Positions 47,407 to 59,010 of a stretch of 64,000 bases of DNA are shown one piece after another. Each line of letters begins with the position of its first letter. The first letter of the stretch is position 1. A model generated the notes under the pieces. The model was not told the DNA's origin. It saw only the letters and a program-made list of their open reading frames with translations, and did not search any database. Origin of the DNA: Chamaea fasciata. Lineage: Eukaryota > Chordata > Aves > Passeriformes > Sylviidae. The stretch covers positions 70,158,093 to 70,222,092 of the forward strand of contig JARCOQ010000006.1 in the NCBI GenBank assembly GCA_029207755.1, in the 5' to 3' direction. Both the position numbers and the translations under genes were made by a program.

Positions 47407-50400
47407 GTAGGCAAGAGCCACAGTCATTCCCTGCCTCCCTCCTGCCCCGCAGGCCACCCAGCCCTGCCCCTCACTTCTCCAGCTGGAGGCCTATGGCTTG
47501 GCCTAATCTTAGCACAAGTCTTGTTTTGAGCACACAGGGGTGAGCCCAAGGGCAAATGCACGTTCTGTTATTTCAAGTGATTTTATTTCAAGTCACGCCA
47601 ATATTTCAATAAGCCAATATTTCTAGCACTCCTTTGTCACTGATACGTCCAAGTCTGTGAAACACCCAATTCTCTTGCACTGCTCCCCTGCCACATGACA
47701 CTCCAGGATCCCTGTTCAGTGGTGTACAAGCAGTCCCCTCTTCCTCCAAAGTGCTCGGGCCTCCCTGCCAAACGGTGACAGTTCTGTCCATTGCTCTTGC
47801 CTCATTTGCTGCGTGTTGTCACCGTTGCTGTGGTGGCAGAAAGATTTCCACTGGCCTCAGCAAGATTTGTAGCTGTTTGGTGTTCTGCAGGTGAGTGGCT
47901 GAGGATTTTGAATCAAAGATGTTTGGGTCTGGAATTTGTGTTCTTTGGTTTTTTTAAAACCTTAATAGAAATGCTACCTCTGTGTCTTTTGCTGTGGCCA
48001 CGTCCAGTTTCTTTCTGTGCCAGTAAAGCGTTAGTTTTAGGTGTCACTTCATGCAGTGCTCTGTCCTCAGTGTCCACACTTAGCTGAAAAGGAATCTGGG
48101 TAAAGATCAGCACAGCTGGAGAGCACAGCTGGGTCACTAAATGGCAACAACTGAGTAACATCTGAGTGGTGATGCCTGAGCTGGGCAGGTATGACCAGCT
48201 CAGACACCCTCCTGCTCTCTGGGCTGTACTTTGTGCTTTTGTTGACTCTATTTGGTTGGTTAATTAAAGCATCTTTAGGTAACCTTAGAGCAAATTCTGA
48301 ACATCCATATACAGAGCTGTTACGTGGTTTGTGCACCCATTGGGAGACGATTTGCAAAAGGAGTTCCGTGCAATTTGAGTGCTTTCCAAAAATACATGGT
48401 TTTTACTTGAAGCCCAGGTAGATTGTAATCCAACTGTACTGACTGAACAAAATGTTTAATTCAAGCTAACTTAGTAAAACTATGAAACAGAACCTGGTTT
48501 GTAATGCAATAGTTTCTCTGCATTTTTATATTCCCAGGACCTTTCCACCTTTTTTTTGTTGTTGTTGTTTTCTCTCTTTAAAGAGTATGCAAGGGGGTTT
48601 GATGTTTTTTCTGGTTGGGATTACTATAGTGAACATGGAGAAAACTTGGTTGGGAGTCTTTCATGGCTTCATTCATCATCACTAGAAGGATCAAGCACAT
48701 TGACTTTTAGAGGTATTACATTCACATACCATCCCCATGCCAAGTCCTTTGAGTCCTTTGCGCACATTTAAAGCTCATTGATAATCCATAAATTTAGAAC
48801 TGGAAAATTGCAATTAAGAGCTAAGAGCCCAGCCTTCAGGTAATTTGACCCAGTCCCAGCTGACCCTGCAGTGCTGGCACGAAGGCAGCAAAAATCAGGA
48901 AACGTGAGCTCCTGACTGCTCTGTGGGCAGTGGGTCGTAAGTTTCTCTGAAATCTCTACATCACCAGAAGGGGCCAGAGTCAGCACACTGGCCAGAGTAG
49001 AACAAGAGATTTTGTCTCCAGTTGTAGAGGGTGAGAAGGGGTGAAATTAGGATTCCAGAGGAAGGAGGTGCAGATTACCTTGACCCCAGACAGAATGAGT
49101 TTAGCCATTAAGCCTGGTAAAGGCAGCACTAAACCTGCTTCCCACCTGGGGTCCGGTTTGGTTGGAGAAGATGATACTTGCAGCACTGCAAGATCTGAAA
49201 ATAAATTATTTTTGAAATGCTTGTGATGCTGATTTTTGTAAATTTGCCATAATGATTGAATTGAAATGGATTAGGGTTGCTTGCTGCAAGTACAGCAGTT
49301 TGAAAACTTCCTGACCTGTTTGTGGCCTGAATTTTTTTGTCAGTGCTCTCAGTATTCACAGAAACTCTTCCTTATGGAGTGACACAAAGGCCCAGAGACA
49401 TGGACTTTACTCCTTAAAAGTCATACACAAACAACAGCAAAATCTGCTTGGTGCGTGTGGTTGTGGTTCTTTGCAGAGCATATTCCAGGTCAGCATGTTT
49501 TTGAAGGTTTAGCTGTTGGTTTTTCAAATGAAAACCTCAGAAGTTCCCTGTAACGGTGTGGTGGTGACACCAACCATCACACCAGACACAAAGCACACAT
49601 TTTTCTAATCAGATGTATTGTGTCATAGCCAACAGAGCATACTCGGATTGCTATTTAATCTTGGTTTTTATTTCAGGACAAAGGTAAGCCTTTAGTACTC
49701 CAAGCATGAGCCTCTCCATGCGTTACTAAGCAAAAGTAGATGTTACAACACCTTGAAGGTCTGCAGACCGGCTGATGCAATGCTGTGGTACTTCCCTTGG
49801 AATGTCAGAACTGATGTGTCATCAGTCTTCATCCACTTGAGTTTGATTGATCAGTGTAGTGGAGGGAAAAAGTGGGAATAGTTTCAATGAAAGGAATGTG
49901 GAGGCAAAATCAGGGAAAATTCAGGGTGAGAAGGAAGGGATAATGAGAAAAATTTTCTGTCTCACAAGGATATTTATTATGAATAAATACCAACGGTTTC
50001 AATTAAATTACCAGCACCAGAATATTTAGCACATGAGGACCATAGTCTGCCTCTCGCTGATGTGCAAATATCCTTCTGTCCCCAAGGAGGAACTTGCAGG
50101 AGGAGAGACATGAAGCTGTGAATTTATATTTTATGCTTTCTTGCTCACAGACTTATAGTAGGGCAGAGGCAGAGAATGACCTAATGAGCCCCAGTGTTAA
50201 GTAAACCCTGTGCCTATTCCTTAAGAGGATCCTTTTCTTGAGAGAAAAATGATGAACAGTTTTCATGGATGCTTTCTAGCTGCATTTTGTTTGCCTCATT
50301 CCCAGCTCAGAAGCCTTCAGTGAGTTTTCAAATGTTCGTTTTTCTACGCTTACTTTAACAGGGCTACTCACATCGCCCTTGTTTCAAAGGCTGTTCCTTA

Positions 50401-53400
50401 AGCCGGGTCCTGCCTCTCTGCCCATTCCTCACTTGTTTTGCCTACTCACTTCCAGGACAATGGACTCAGATATGAGTGTGTTTGCTCATTCCTGTGCACC
50501 TCAGGCCTACGACTGGTGTGCTCTGAGGAAGCTTGCTGACACTCACTCATTGTGCCGAGGCCAGAACCAGCTGGAGTAGGAGCTGCTCTGCAGCCCAGGG
50601 AGTGACTCCGCGTGTCTGAATCACTGCTGACAACAAATGTCTCTCACCCTGGGTATGAGCCCAACCGGGCTCATCAGGCCTGAGGAATTCACAGGCTGAT
50701 GCTGGGGAGGTCGCTTTGCTCAGGGTTTGACCATTTGGAACAGTCCGTGTGAATCACAATGGGAAACTGGAGAGACCAGTTTGTTGGATCTTGTAGCGGG
50801 AAGCTGGCCTACTGTCCTCAGCACACTGCCCTACAGAGGTTTTGATACTCGGTTGATCTTTAACCAGATGGAGGAAAAGCTGTTTGAAAGCCACAGCCAC
50901 AAAAGAAGTAAGACTTAGCTGGTGTGTTGTGAAATACATTTTTTCCAACCTGTTTATTTTTTTTTTTCCGTTGCTTCCGCTCCGACAGCAGTATCCAGGC
51001 AGAGCTGGATGCATTTAAAAAAAGACTCCCTTCAGTGGTATCAGCCTGATCTAATTGTGTTGTGCATGCCTTCATCAGCTGAAGATAAGGCTCAAACCAT
51101 GGGCATGGCCTTGTGTTCTTTACAGCCCCCACAGTGGCCTGGAGCAGTTGCCAAAAATAGGCTTTAGCACAGGTCAGCAGGCAGGAATGGCTGCGGGAAC
51201 ATCACATTGTTTACATGGCTGGACACGCAGCGTGTCCGTAACAGCGGCAATTAGGGCAGCCAGGCGTGGTGGCACAGGAGCCGTGCCACCAAGGGGACCC
51301 GCGGCCACGGGGGACAAGTCCCACACTCCCTTCCCAGCGCAAACGCTGCCTGAGGCAAGGCCTCCCACGGGCTGCTCCTCAGCGTTGCGGGAGCAGGGCG
51401 GGCAGAGGGCACAGCACGTGGAGTCGTTCTTGTTGAGGGGACAGTGCACTGTGAGGGGCTTACAGCAAAACTGCTTGCTCCAAGATGCACATGTGTGCTC
51501 TTAGCATGTATCCAGTCACTCTGACACCAGCGACTGCAAGAAGCCTGATCAAGTATTATTTATGTGGTATACACAATATTCTAGCGAAGATCAGTAGTCA
51601 AGGTGGATGGTTTTCTGTTTTCAGTGGTAGTGGTTTGTGTCTGCCTCAGGCTTAGCAGTGCCTGCGACTCTTTTCCTTCTCAAAGAACCTCAGACTAAGA
51701 ATATGAGTCAAATAAAGGAGGAGGGGGGATAGAAAACATCCTCCTTTCCCTGTTGTGCTAAAAAACTGTAAAAAAGGAAGGTCAAGTTTATCCTAGGCTA
51801 TGACCACAATCTGCATGTTTGTTTTCCTGCTTCTCTACAGATTCCCTGCATCTCTTGGGTTATTTGGGTTATTCTCTTGGTTCGTCCCTGCTCCTGTGCA
51901 CCCTTGCCTGAAGATGAGACCTGGGGGAGATGCTGGGAGGGAGAAGGTGCTGGGCTGAGTGGGCCTCCCGGGGCCAGTGCTGCGTTTTCAGACAGATCTG
52001 GTTCTAATCAACTCATCTAAACACCTCAGTGGCAAGATCGGGAATTAAACCCAGACATCCTGAATACTTGCACTTACGCCATAGCTACGGAGTTGTTCTT
52101 TGTTCGGCTGCAAATTACTATAGGAAAAATAAAGGAGAAAAGTCTTCCACTCCACCTGATAAATGGCGCTACGGAGGTGTTGAAGGGCGGGAGGAAGATA
52201 TCAGTACAGCTGACATCTGCAGCTCAGAGCTGCTTCAAGCCCATGGAAAACGGTGGAAAGATTCCCACAGACTCCAAAAGGCTTTGGCTCAGACCCTCAT
52301 TGAGCAGTGATTTCCCTCATTGACCAGGAGAAAATGGGCTATTCCTGGAGAGAGGGGAAGCTGCTGGCATTCTTACAAAAAGACAAGTGCCAACACAATT
52401 CTTCAAAGGAGTCTGTCGACTAATCCTTTCCTCTTATGACACTAATGTAATTTTGTGCCGTATTTGACAGCGTGCCAAAAAATTGCATCGAATAAATCCA
52501 AGTTTTGTGAATGAAATGAATTAGAATTGGCGTTGGCCCACGCCCCTCTCCGCAGCAGTGCAGGAGCGCCTTCCCAAAGGGCTGCTCTGTGGTGTGGTTG
52601 GGTTTTGTTCAGTGGAGATGACTGGGGCAACGGCAGAAAGGAAGGCTTCATGCACATGGAATGTTTCAGACTGACAGCTTAGGGGCCAAAGCTGGCATCC
52701 GAGGGCTGGCAGGGTGGTCTGTGTCTTGCACTGTTTTATGTTTGTTGTGAACTCCTCCTCGGCTTTCCAGCGTGCCCCTGCTCATGTCTCCTTGTGTCTC
52801 AGCTCTTTTAAACACTAAAAAAGTGAGCCTTTGGTTAGAGTCTGCAGCTTCTCACATGATGCCAGTGGGTGTGACCAGCCAAAGCCCACCAGGGGCCTCA
52901 CCCACTGTTTGGATGGGATTTCCAAGGCCTGTAGACCCTGTGCCCAGGTAAGGAAAGGCCTTAAAATTTCCTCTTGTCTTGGATCAAACTGGTCAGTCTT
53001 TAATATCTCAAGCATTAGTATTTTCATAGAGGAGTTTTCCATGCATTCATTGAAATGTTTGCAGTTCCTGTCTCATTAGGAAGGGACAGACAGCTGAGAG
53101 GTGAACAGAATTTAATTTTTAAATCACTGGCAAATCCTTACTGTCTAGGATTTAATTAGCTATGGCTCAGGACTGACAGGCTTTTAGGAAATTTACCACA
53201 GGGAGTAATAAATGTGAGGAAGATCTAGATACAATTTTTGAATAAAAGAAACTTTTAGGTCACTGTTAGGGACAGTGGGCAAATGCCTTGGAAAGAAATA
53301 AATGCCAGCAACCATGATGTGTTATCGTCTCTGGGGTGTTACAGACTGAGCCCTCACCTGAAGCTGCGTTAGTGACCCAGGAATTTCCAGCCACTGCCAT

Positions 53401-55529
53401 TCCAATTAGCTGCTCCTCTCACCCAGTGCCTGTGGATTAGTTTGCCTTCTTCAGGCAGTAATCAACCTGGGGTTGGATTTCTCAGCAAATGACTCTGGAA
53501 AAGCTCAGAAATCTCTGCCAGAGGCGTACAAAGTACTTTTTACAGTGTGAATCTCCTTCACACTGGAATTTCCCAAGGATTAGGTTGGAGCTGGATCAGA
53601 TCACAATAGTATGAAAACTCAGACAAACAAGCGTGTGTTCTCCCAGCACTCCGTGCATCGTTCACTATCTGCGACGGTGTCTGGGGTGACCTTTACTCCA
53701 CAGGGCAAATACTTGGACTGGAGAGGGCTTCTGGTGACCTGGCCAGGTGCAGAGGGGTGCAGGGTGACACCTTCACTGGGCAGCTGCAGGGGAAGCTGAG
53801 AAGAGCTGCGTTTCATCCTCCCTGCTGTAAGGAGCCTCAGTTGCATGGCCTTATGGCCGGGAGCTGACTGTAAATACAGATTTCTCAGGGGTTTCTTGGT
53901 TGGGTGGCATTGATGTGGACAGATGTATATGTGTACACAGCCACAGCCAGGTTAAATATTTAGTTGCTCAGCTACTAATATAAAATAGTTTCGCAAAATC
54001 CTTCCCTTGCTTTTCCTGCTTGGTCCAAGGTTTCCTCTGAAAGGGAGGTGGGGTCAGGAGAGGTTAATGAACACTGATGTAATCCTACTGATATAAATTG
54101 TGTTTGCCCAGATTTACTTCAGTAAAACAGATGTTAGGGTGCAGTGATGACTGTAACTCCTTTATGTTTTTTATGAATGGGCTCGTACAGGTCATCCAAA
54201 TCCCTTGGTATTGTTCCTCCTTTATGGCTGGATACATGGAATATCTCAGGCAAAAGAACAATGAAGAGCAGACACTGCCCAGAGAGTATCAAATGGTCTT
54301 TTATATGCACAGCTCTTCCTGTGTGTAGCGCAGAGCAGCCTGACTAACTCACCCAAACACAGACGGACAAAGAATATAGAACTCTTTTTTTTCCAATCCC
54401 CCTTTCTTCAGCTTCCTGCCTGACTTTGGCATTAGAAGGGAGGCAGGGCTGATCTTCAGTGCATGTATGTAAAACATTTTTAGGTAGGTTATACCTGCAT
54501 AAACCATAACTTTTTTTTTTTCTTCCTGTTGGGAATGCGTAAGGAAATGAAAATCAGAAATAGTGGTTAAAAATTACATGTTTCAGGAGATGAAAAGAGA
54601 CTGTTAGCTCAGAGTTACCACTTAGGCATTTGTGTTCATCAGGCTTTTAAAAATTATGACTATTGCCAGGTGAAACGTCAGGGGGTGAGTGGAAGCATTC
54701 AAGAATGTAACCACGTGGAAGAGGATGATGTATTCCCTTTACTTGAAGTAAAGGGAACTTTGGAGTAGAGAAAATGTGGTGAAAAGTATGGGCGAGATTG
54801 TGAATGTTTTGATTTTACAGCCGGGCTGGAAAAGAGAACTATTTAGGGTTACATGGAGATGCAATTGCGTGTTCTGTTTGGCCTGAAATGAACCATTTTG
54901 CTCCTGGTAGGAAAAGCATGTTATTTTAATGTATATAATGTATATTTAATGTGTGTTTTCAGCTTTCTCTTGGATGTTAAGGCAGCCTGGCTGGGTATAG
55001 AGCACTTGAACCTCCGTGGCTGCACTAGGCTGACTTCCTCTGTGGCAGGATGGGTCCACTGGATTGAGGGCCCTGTGCTTGTCTGGGATTGTATCCATGG
55101 ACTTCAGCCAGTGTCCACAGCCTTCTCCTGTGGCATCTTTTTCAGCCCTGCCCTTGATAGCTGAGCCTCAACTTAGGGGCCAGTGACCAACAGGGACCAA
55201 CATCCCTGCTACACCTCTCCTCCATCGTTTTTTATCCTCCAGCCTTACTCCCAATTACATTTTTTTCAATTGCAATTTGAGAGGTCAGCTTTGAGAGAAA
55301 CAACAGATCATTCCTGGCCGGCTGAAAACACTTTTGTTTTCTTGGGTATGGTTTCTTTTCTCCGCCCCGCAAAGCCCAGCGTTAATTATAAGAGGGGCCA
55401 AGCCCAAATCTGCGGGGAGCCGGGGCAGAGCTGACTGGCACTTTCACTCAGCACATTCCCCCTTTCCTCACGGTCCCTGCTCCTGTCTGTCAGGCCTGCT
55501 GACGACTGCTGGGTAGGAGGGCAGTAATC
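47407..55529. other. SHROOM3 intron 2, part within window before CpG island
   Basis: No exon was found. A mild GC-rich patch lies at about 51230-51420. A perfect 12-bp inverted repeat separated by one base lies at 54733-54757. A TTG repeat of about five units lies near 48557. Otherwise unique intronic DNA. Confidence 0.6.
54733..54757. repeat. Near-perfect palindrome, 12-bp arms, 1-nt centre
   Basis: TTCCCTTTACTT, then G, then AAGTAAAGGGAA. The arms are exact reverse complements. Such short palindromes can be cruciform-prone or dimeric binding sites; no function is assigned. Confidence 0.85.
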
Positions 55530-55860
55530 TGAGCTGCCTGCGCCGAGCGAACCTCCTGCTTTTTTACTGCGGGCCCAGCACCTGTACGTGCAACTCGTTA
55601 TCGCCGTGCGCCGCGGCTCCGCGCTCCGAGGCCGTGCTGCCGCTCCCGGCCCGCAGCACCGCGCTCCCCTCGGGCAGCCTTCCTCCGCCGCGGGGATGGG
55701 AATACCTGAGCCTGGCTCCGCGGGCTCCGAAGGTAAGCGGCCTCTCGCCAGCCACGGCAGGGCCAGGCGGGCGCGCCTTCGTGCCGCCGGCGGCAGCTGC
55801 GCCGCGCCGCGGGGCTGCGGAGAACGGAGGGCGGGAGTCTTGGTAGGGACTCTCTCTGTC
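55530..55860 (+). promoter_or_regulatory. SHROOM3: Intronic CpG island, candidate SHROOM3 alternative promoter
   Basis: This is a dense CpG block inside intron 2, immediately downstream of the PDZ-coding exons. Before it is a TATA-like TTAATTATAAGAGGGG at about 55381-55396. Mouse Shroom3 is known to make a short isoform without the PDZ domain from an alternative 5' end. A promoter here would produce exactly that. The location, composition and a strong plus-strand donor at 55733 all agree, but transcription is inferred. Confidence 0.6.
55590..55732 (+). other. SHROOM3: Putative alternative first exon of SHROOM3 short isoform
   Basis: The donor GAAG|GTAAGC is strong and lies within the CpG island. 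The ATG at 55696 (GGGGATGG) leads to 12 codons and one base, so it exits in phase 1. The next SHROOM3 coding exon requires phase 2. The exon therefore probably acts as 5' UTR, with translation starting at an internal ATG downstream, or another donor is used. The 5' limit is a guess. Confidence 0.4.
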
Positions 55861-58799
55861 CTAAACGTCACGAGCATCGTAAACTTCGGAGCAGATGAGT
55901 GTTCATGCAGTGCCGGGGGGCGTTTTTCGGCTGGGTCTGTCACTGGGAGGCTGTTGGGCAATCTAAGCAAGTCTCTCAGACTTCGGGCTAGAAAAGTGCC
56001 GGCAGCTCACAGGAGAGGTGAACTTGGGATAGCCTCCGGAGCCGTGCAGCGTGTGTAGGGCCATGCCCAGCCTCGGTGTCCAAGGGTAAGAGTAATGCCG
56101 TGCCCTTGGGTCGCTGAGTCTTTGCGAGAAGGGGACCTGACTCATGTCCGCACCGTGATTTGTAGGATGCAGTTTGCAGTTTTACAGTCCGGAAGAATCC
56201 ATGCTCAAGTTCATGGTGCTCCTTTTGGCCTTCGCCTTTTATAAGTTGGGAGTCATTTAAAGTGGGTGTCAAACCAGGCCGGCGCTTTACATCACTGTGC
56301 AGCGGAGATGCACCGGCCCCACAATCTGGGGCATGGTCCTGTTTGATCAACATGGCAACATTGCAGGGAGCAGAGAGAGATTGTGAGAGAGGTTGGCTCA
56401 TGAGAGATGGCGTTCAGCGCAGCACAATCACTGTAGCTCCAGTTGGGCCTGCACAAATTGGCATTCCGTGAAGACCTGTCGCGTATTGTGCACACACCTA
56501 TACGCCCTTCTAGATTGATCATGAATCATAAAACTAAGTTCATTGAACTTTGATTTTGATTCTTTTCTGACACATGAACTCCTTTAGTAAACCCATTAAC
56601 TAATCTTTAAACTCATTAGCTGCTTCATTGCTGTTTGGATATTTTTAATTTGAAGTTTGTTTGGGGTTGTTTTATCTTTGACTATGGGCCAAAGCTTTAG
56701 CTGTGCACTTCAAGGGGAATTGTAAATGGGTTTTCTTCTAAACTGTGGTGATCCAGTGCGCTTAGGGAAAGTTGGCAGTGCAGGTCTAAGCAAGCTGTAG
56801 TGGTGCTAGTGGAGTGCTGGGGCAAAACTAGTGCGCATGGGAGTATCCCTAAAAATTTCTGAGGCAGCAGAGCTGACAAGGATCCAGAGCATGAAAGAGG
56901 AGGTTGTTTTACAGCGCAGATCCCATCACCCTGCCACCTGGCCTGATGCCTACAGGGGTGAGCAATGAGAGGAACCTCCCATCTGAAATTTGAAGTGTTG
57001 CCTGAATTAAAGAGATTTGGTGGTCGCTCCCTTCAAGCAAATTGAAAAAATTCATCTCGGGCTGATGCTACTGTTCTCCCTGCGCTTTATATTGTGTTAA
57101 AGAGAAGTCGTTTGGATGCCTTCAAAGGGCTAAAGGCAATACCTCATAGAAACCCAAGTGGCTGAAGAATTACCAGATATTAACATTTACCTCAGTTGCC
57201 AAAGCTTGGACGTTTCTTTCTGCCTTTCATAAATTACAGCCTGCAGGGACCATTTAGTAATAAATCGTAGCAACTTGGCTGTTAGAGGGCAGCCCATGTA
57301 CAGAGGCACTTCAGGTCTGTGCCAGCATCTCCTTTGTTCAATAAAAGTAACAGCAGGAATTTGATTAAAGACTGATAGAAAAGGCAGGGAGGGAGAAACA
57401 TGGGAAAGATTAAAGAAAGAAAGAGCCACCTGGAAACTTCATTCCTCCTTTATTTCTAACTTAAGCTCGTAAATACCGAATCTAAACCATTGTGTGTGCG
57501 AGAGGGAGGGAAAATTTCCTGCATGCCTGCACAGAGAAGACTGCACATGCAGCCACCCAAACGACTTTTAGCAAAAGTCAGATTCTTTCTTCCAGCTTAA
57601 GGCTTGCCCCATGTCTGCATTGGAAAGAAACTAGAAAATAACATTATGCCCCCGGTGCTTTGGGAGGACGGCATTTCGGAGGGTCAGGCGAGTCCCATCC
57701 CCGAAGGAGAGCGGCGCTGGATTTGGGCTGAGCCTGCCTGGGAGCAGCGAGCGCAGTTCCCAGGCTGCCTCGGAGCAGCCCTGCAGCTCAGCACAATGCG
57801 ATGGCCAGCTGCACACGGCCAGCCCACAGCATCTGCCCCTTTGTCTCCATCATCCTTGCTGTTACACCCCCCAGAAAAAGGAAAACCCGGTGACTCCGGC
57901 AGCCAAATGCAAATTAGCCCCAAAGAGCCCCGCTCTGTGTGATCAGCAAGCGACAGGCAAATCACGTTCAAATTCCTCGCTGCAGGGCCGGCCCGGCTGT
58001 TGTTTGGGTGTAGGAGACCAGAACGCTACCATTAAGTGTCCAACGGGAGTGAGGGTGGATTTGCCTTGGCCTGGCTGTGTCCTGGGAGCCGGGAGAGCTT
58101 TGCTGGGAGTCGGAGGCACGTTTTTGTCCCCAGGCGAGATTTGCAGGGCACAAAAGAGGAAGTCTGGGACTGTGAACACCCCGGGAGTGGGGAGTTCAAC
58201 CCTCAGCAAGGTTTTGCATACTTTGGGGGCTCTTGCAGGTAATCTCGCCCTACTCCAGCCTAGATGGAGCAGCAAGGCAGAATCCTGTACCTGAAGTCTT
58301 TGGCTGCTGCATTTGGTGTCTCTTTTCTATACACCTGGACATCTCTGCTGCTTAAATTGCGCTTTTCCCCACCTGCCACTTAGTCCATCTTTACACTGGT
58401 TTCTCTCTGCTCACTTTCTCACTCTTTTGAGCTGTTTGTAACACCCGTTGGACAGGGAGTCCTTTTTGGCCATGGCCTTGGCTCTGAACTGTGTCCCCCT
58501 CAAGTGTTTAGGATGCGATGATGTCTTTGCAGCAAAGAGGATGTCTCTGCCTCGGTCCAGCCTTCCCCACCTCAAGCACTTATCCTGAAGGCTGCTCCCT
58601 CCTCCATGTAGGGAGCAGGAAGATGCACAGCCCGGCATCACTATCTGGACCAGGCCCTTCGGTGCTGTTTTCTCACCCCCAATCAGACCACCACAAGGAC
58701 GCCGAAACAGACGATGTCCAGGGCCGAGCCTCCGGTTAGCAAACCGCATTCTCCCAGTCAGTGAAACTCTCAGAAGGGAAAGTACCGAGATCCTGTATC
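55861..58799. other. SHROOM3 intron 2, between CpG blocks
   Basis: This is unique sequence of moderately high GC at 57650-58260. It holds several plus- and minus-strand frames of 110-137 codons, none with recognised similarity or paired splice sites. No repeat is recognised. Confidence 0.5.
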
Positions 58800-59010
58800 C
58801 CGACAGGATTTGTCGTCCCGCTGCTCCTCACATCCCGGCACCTCGGGGAGAGGAGAGGGCGGCGCGGTGTCCCGGGGAGGGGACCGGCCGCCCTGCGCCG
58901 GGGCCGCGTCCCGGCGGAATGCGGGGAATGCGAATGGCATGCTTGAGTGGACGGCTTCAGAGTCGGGCGCAGGGATGGCTCTCCTGCCATCTGTTGTGAG
59001 CCCCGCGGGC
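58800..59010. promoter_or_regulatory. Second intronic CpG-rich block
   Basis: There is a sharp cluster of CpGs with GGCGGCGCGG and GGGGCCGCGTCCCGGCGG, in SHROOM3 intron 2 about 3 kb after the first intronic island. It may be part of the same alternative promoter region or a CpG-rich enhancer. No clear exon was identified. Confidence 0.45.

Noticed and set aside
55588..56058. Plus-strand 156-codon frame at the intronic CpG island
   Set aside because: GC-driven openness; the strong donor at 55733 would cut it and the phase does not match SHROOM3.
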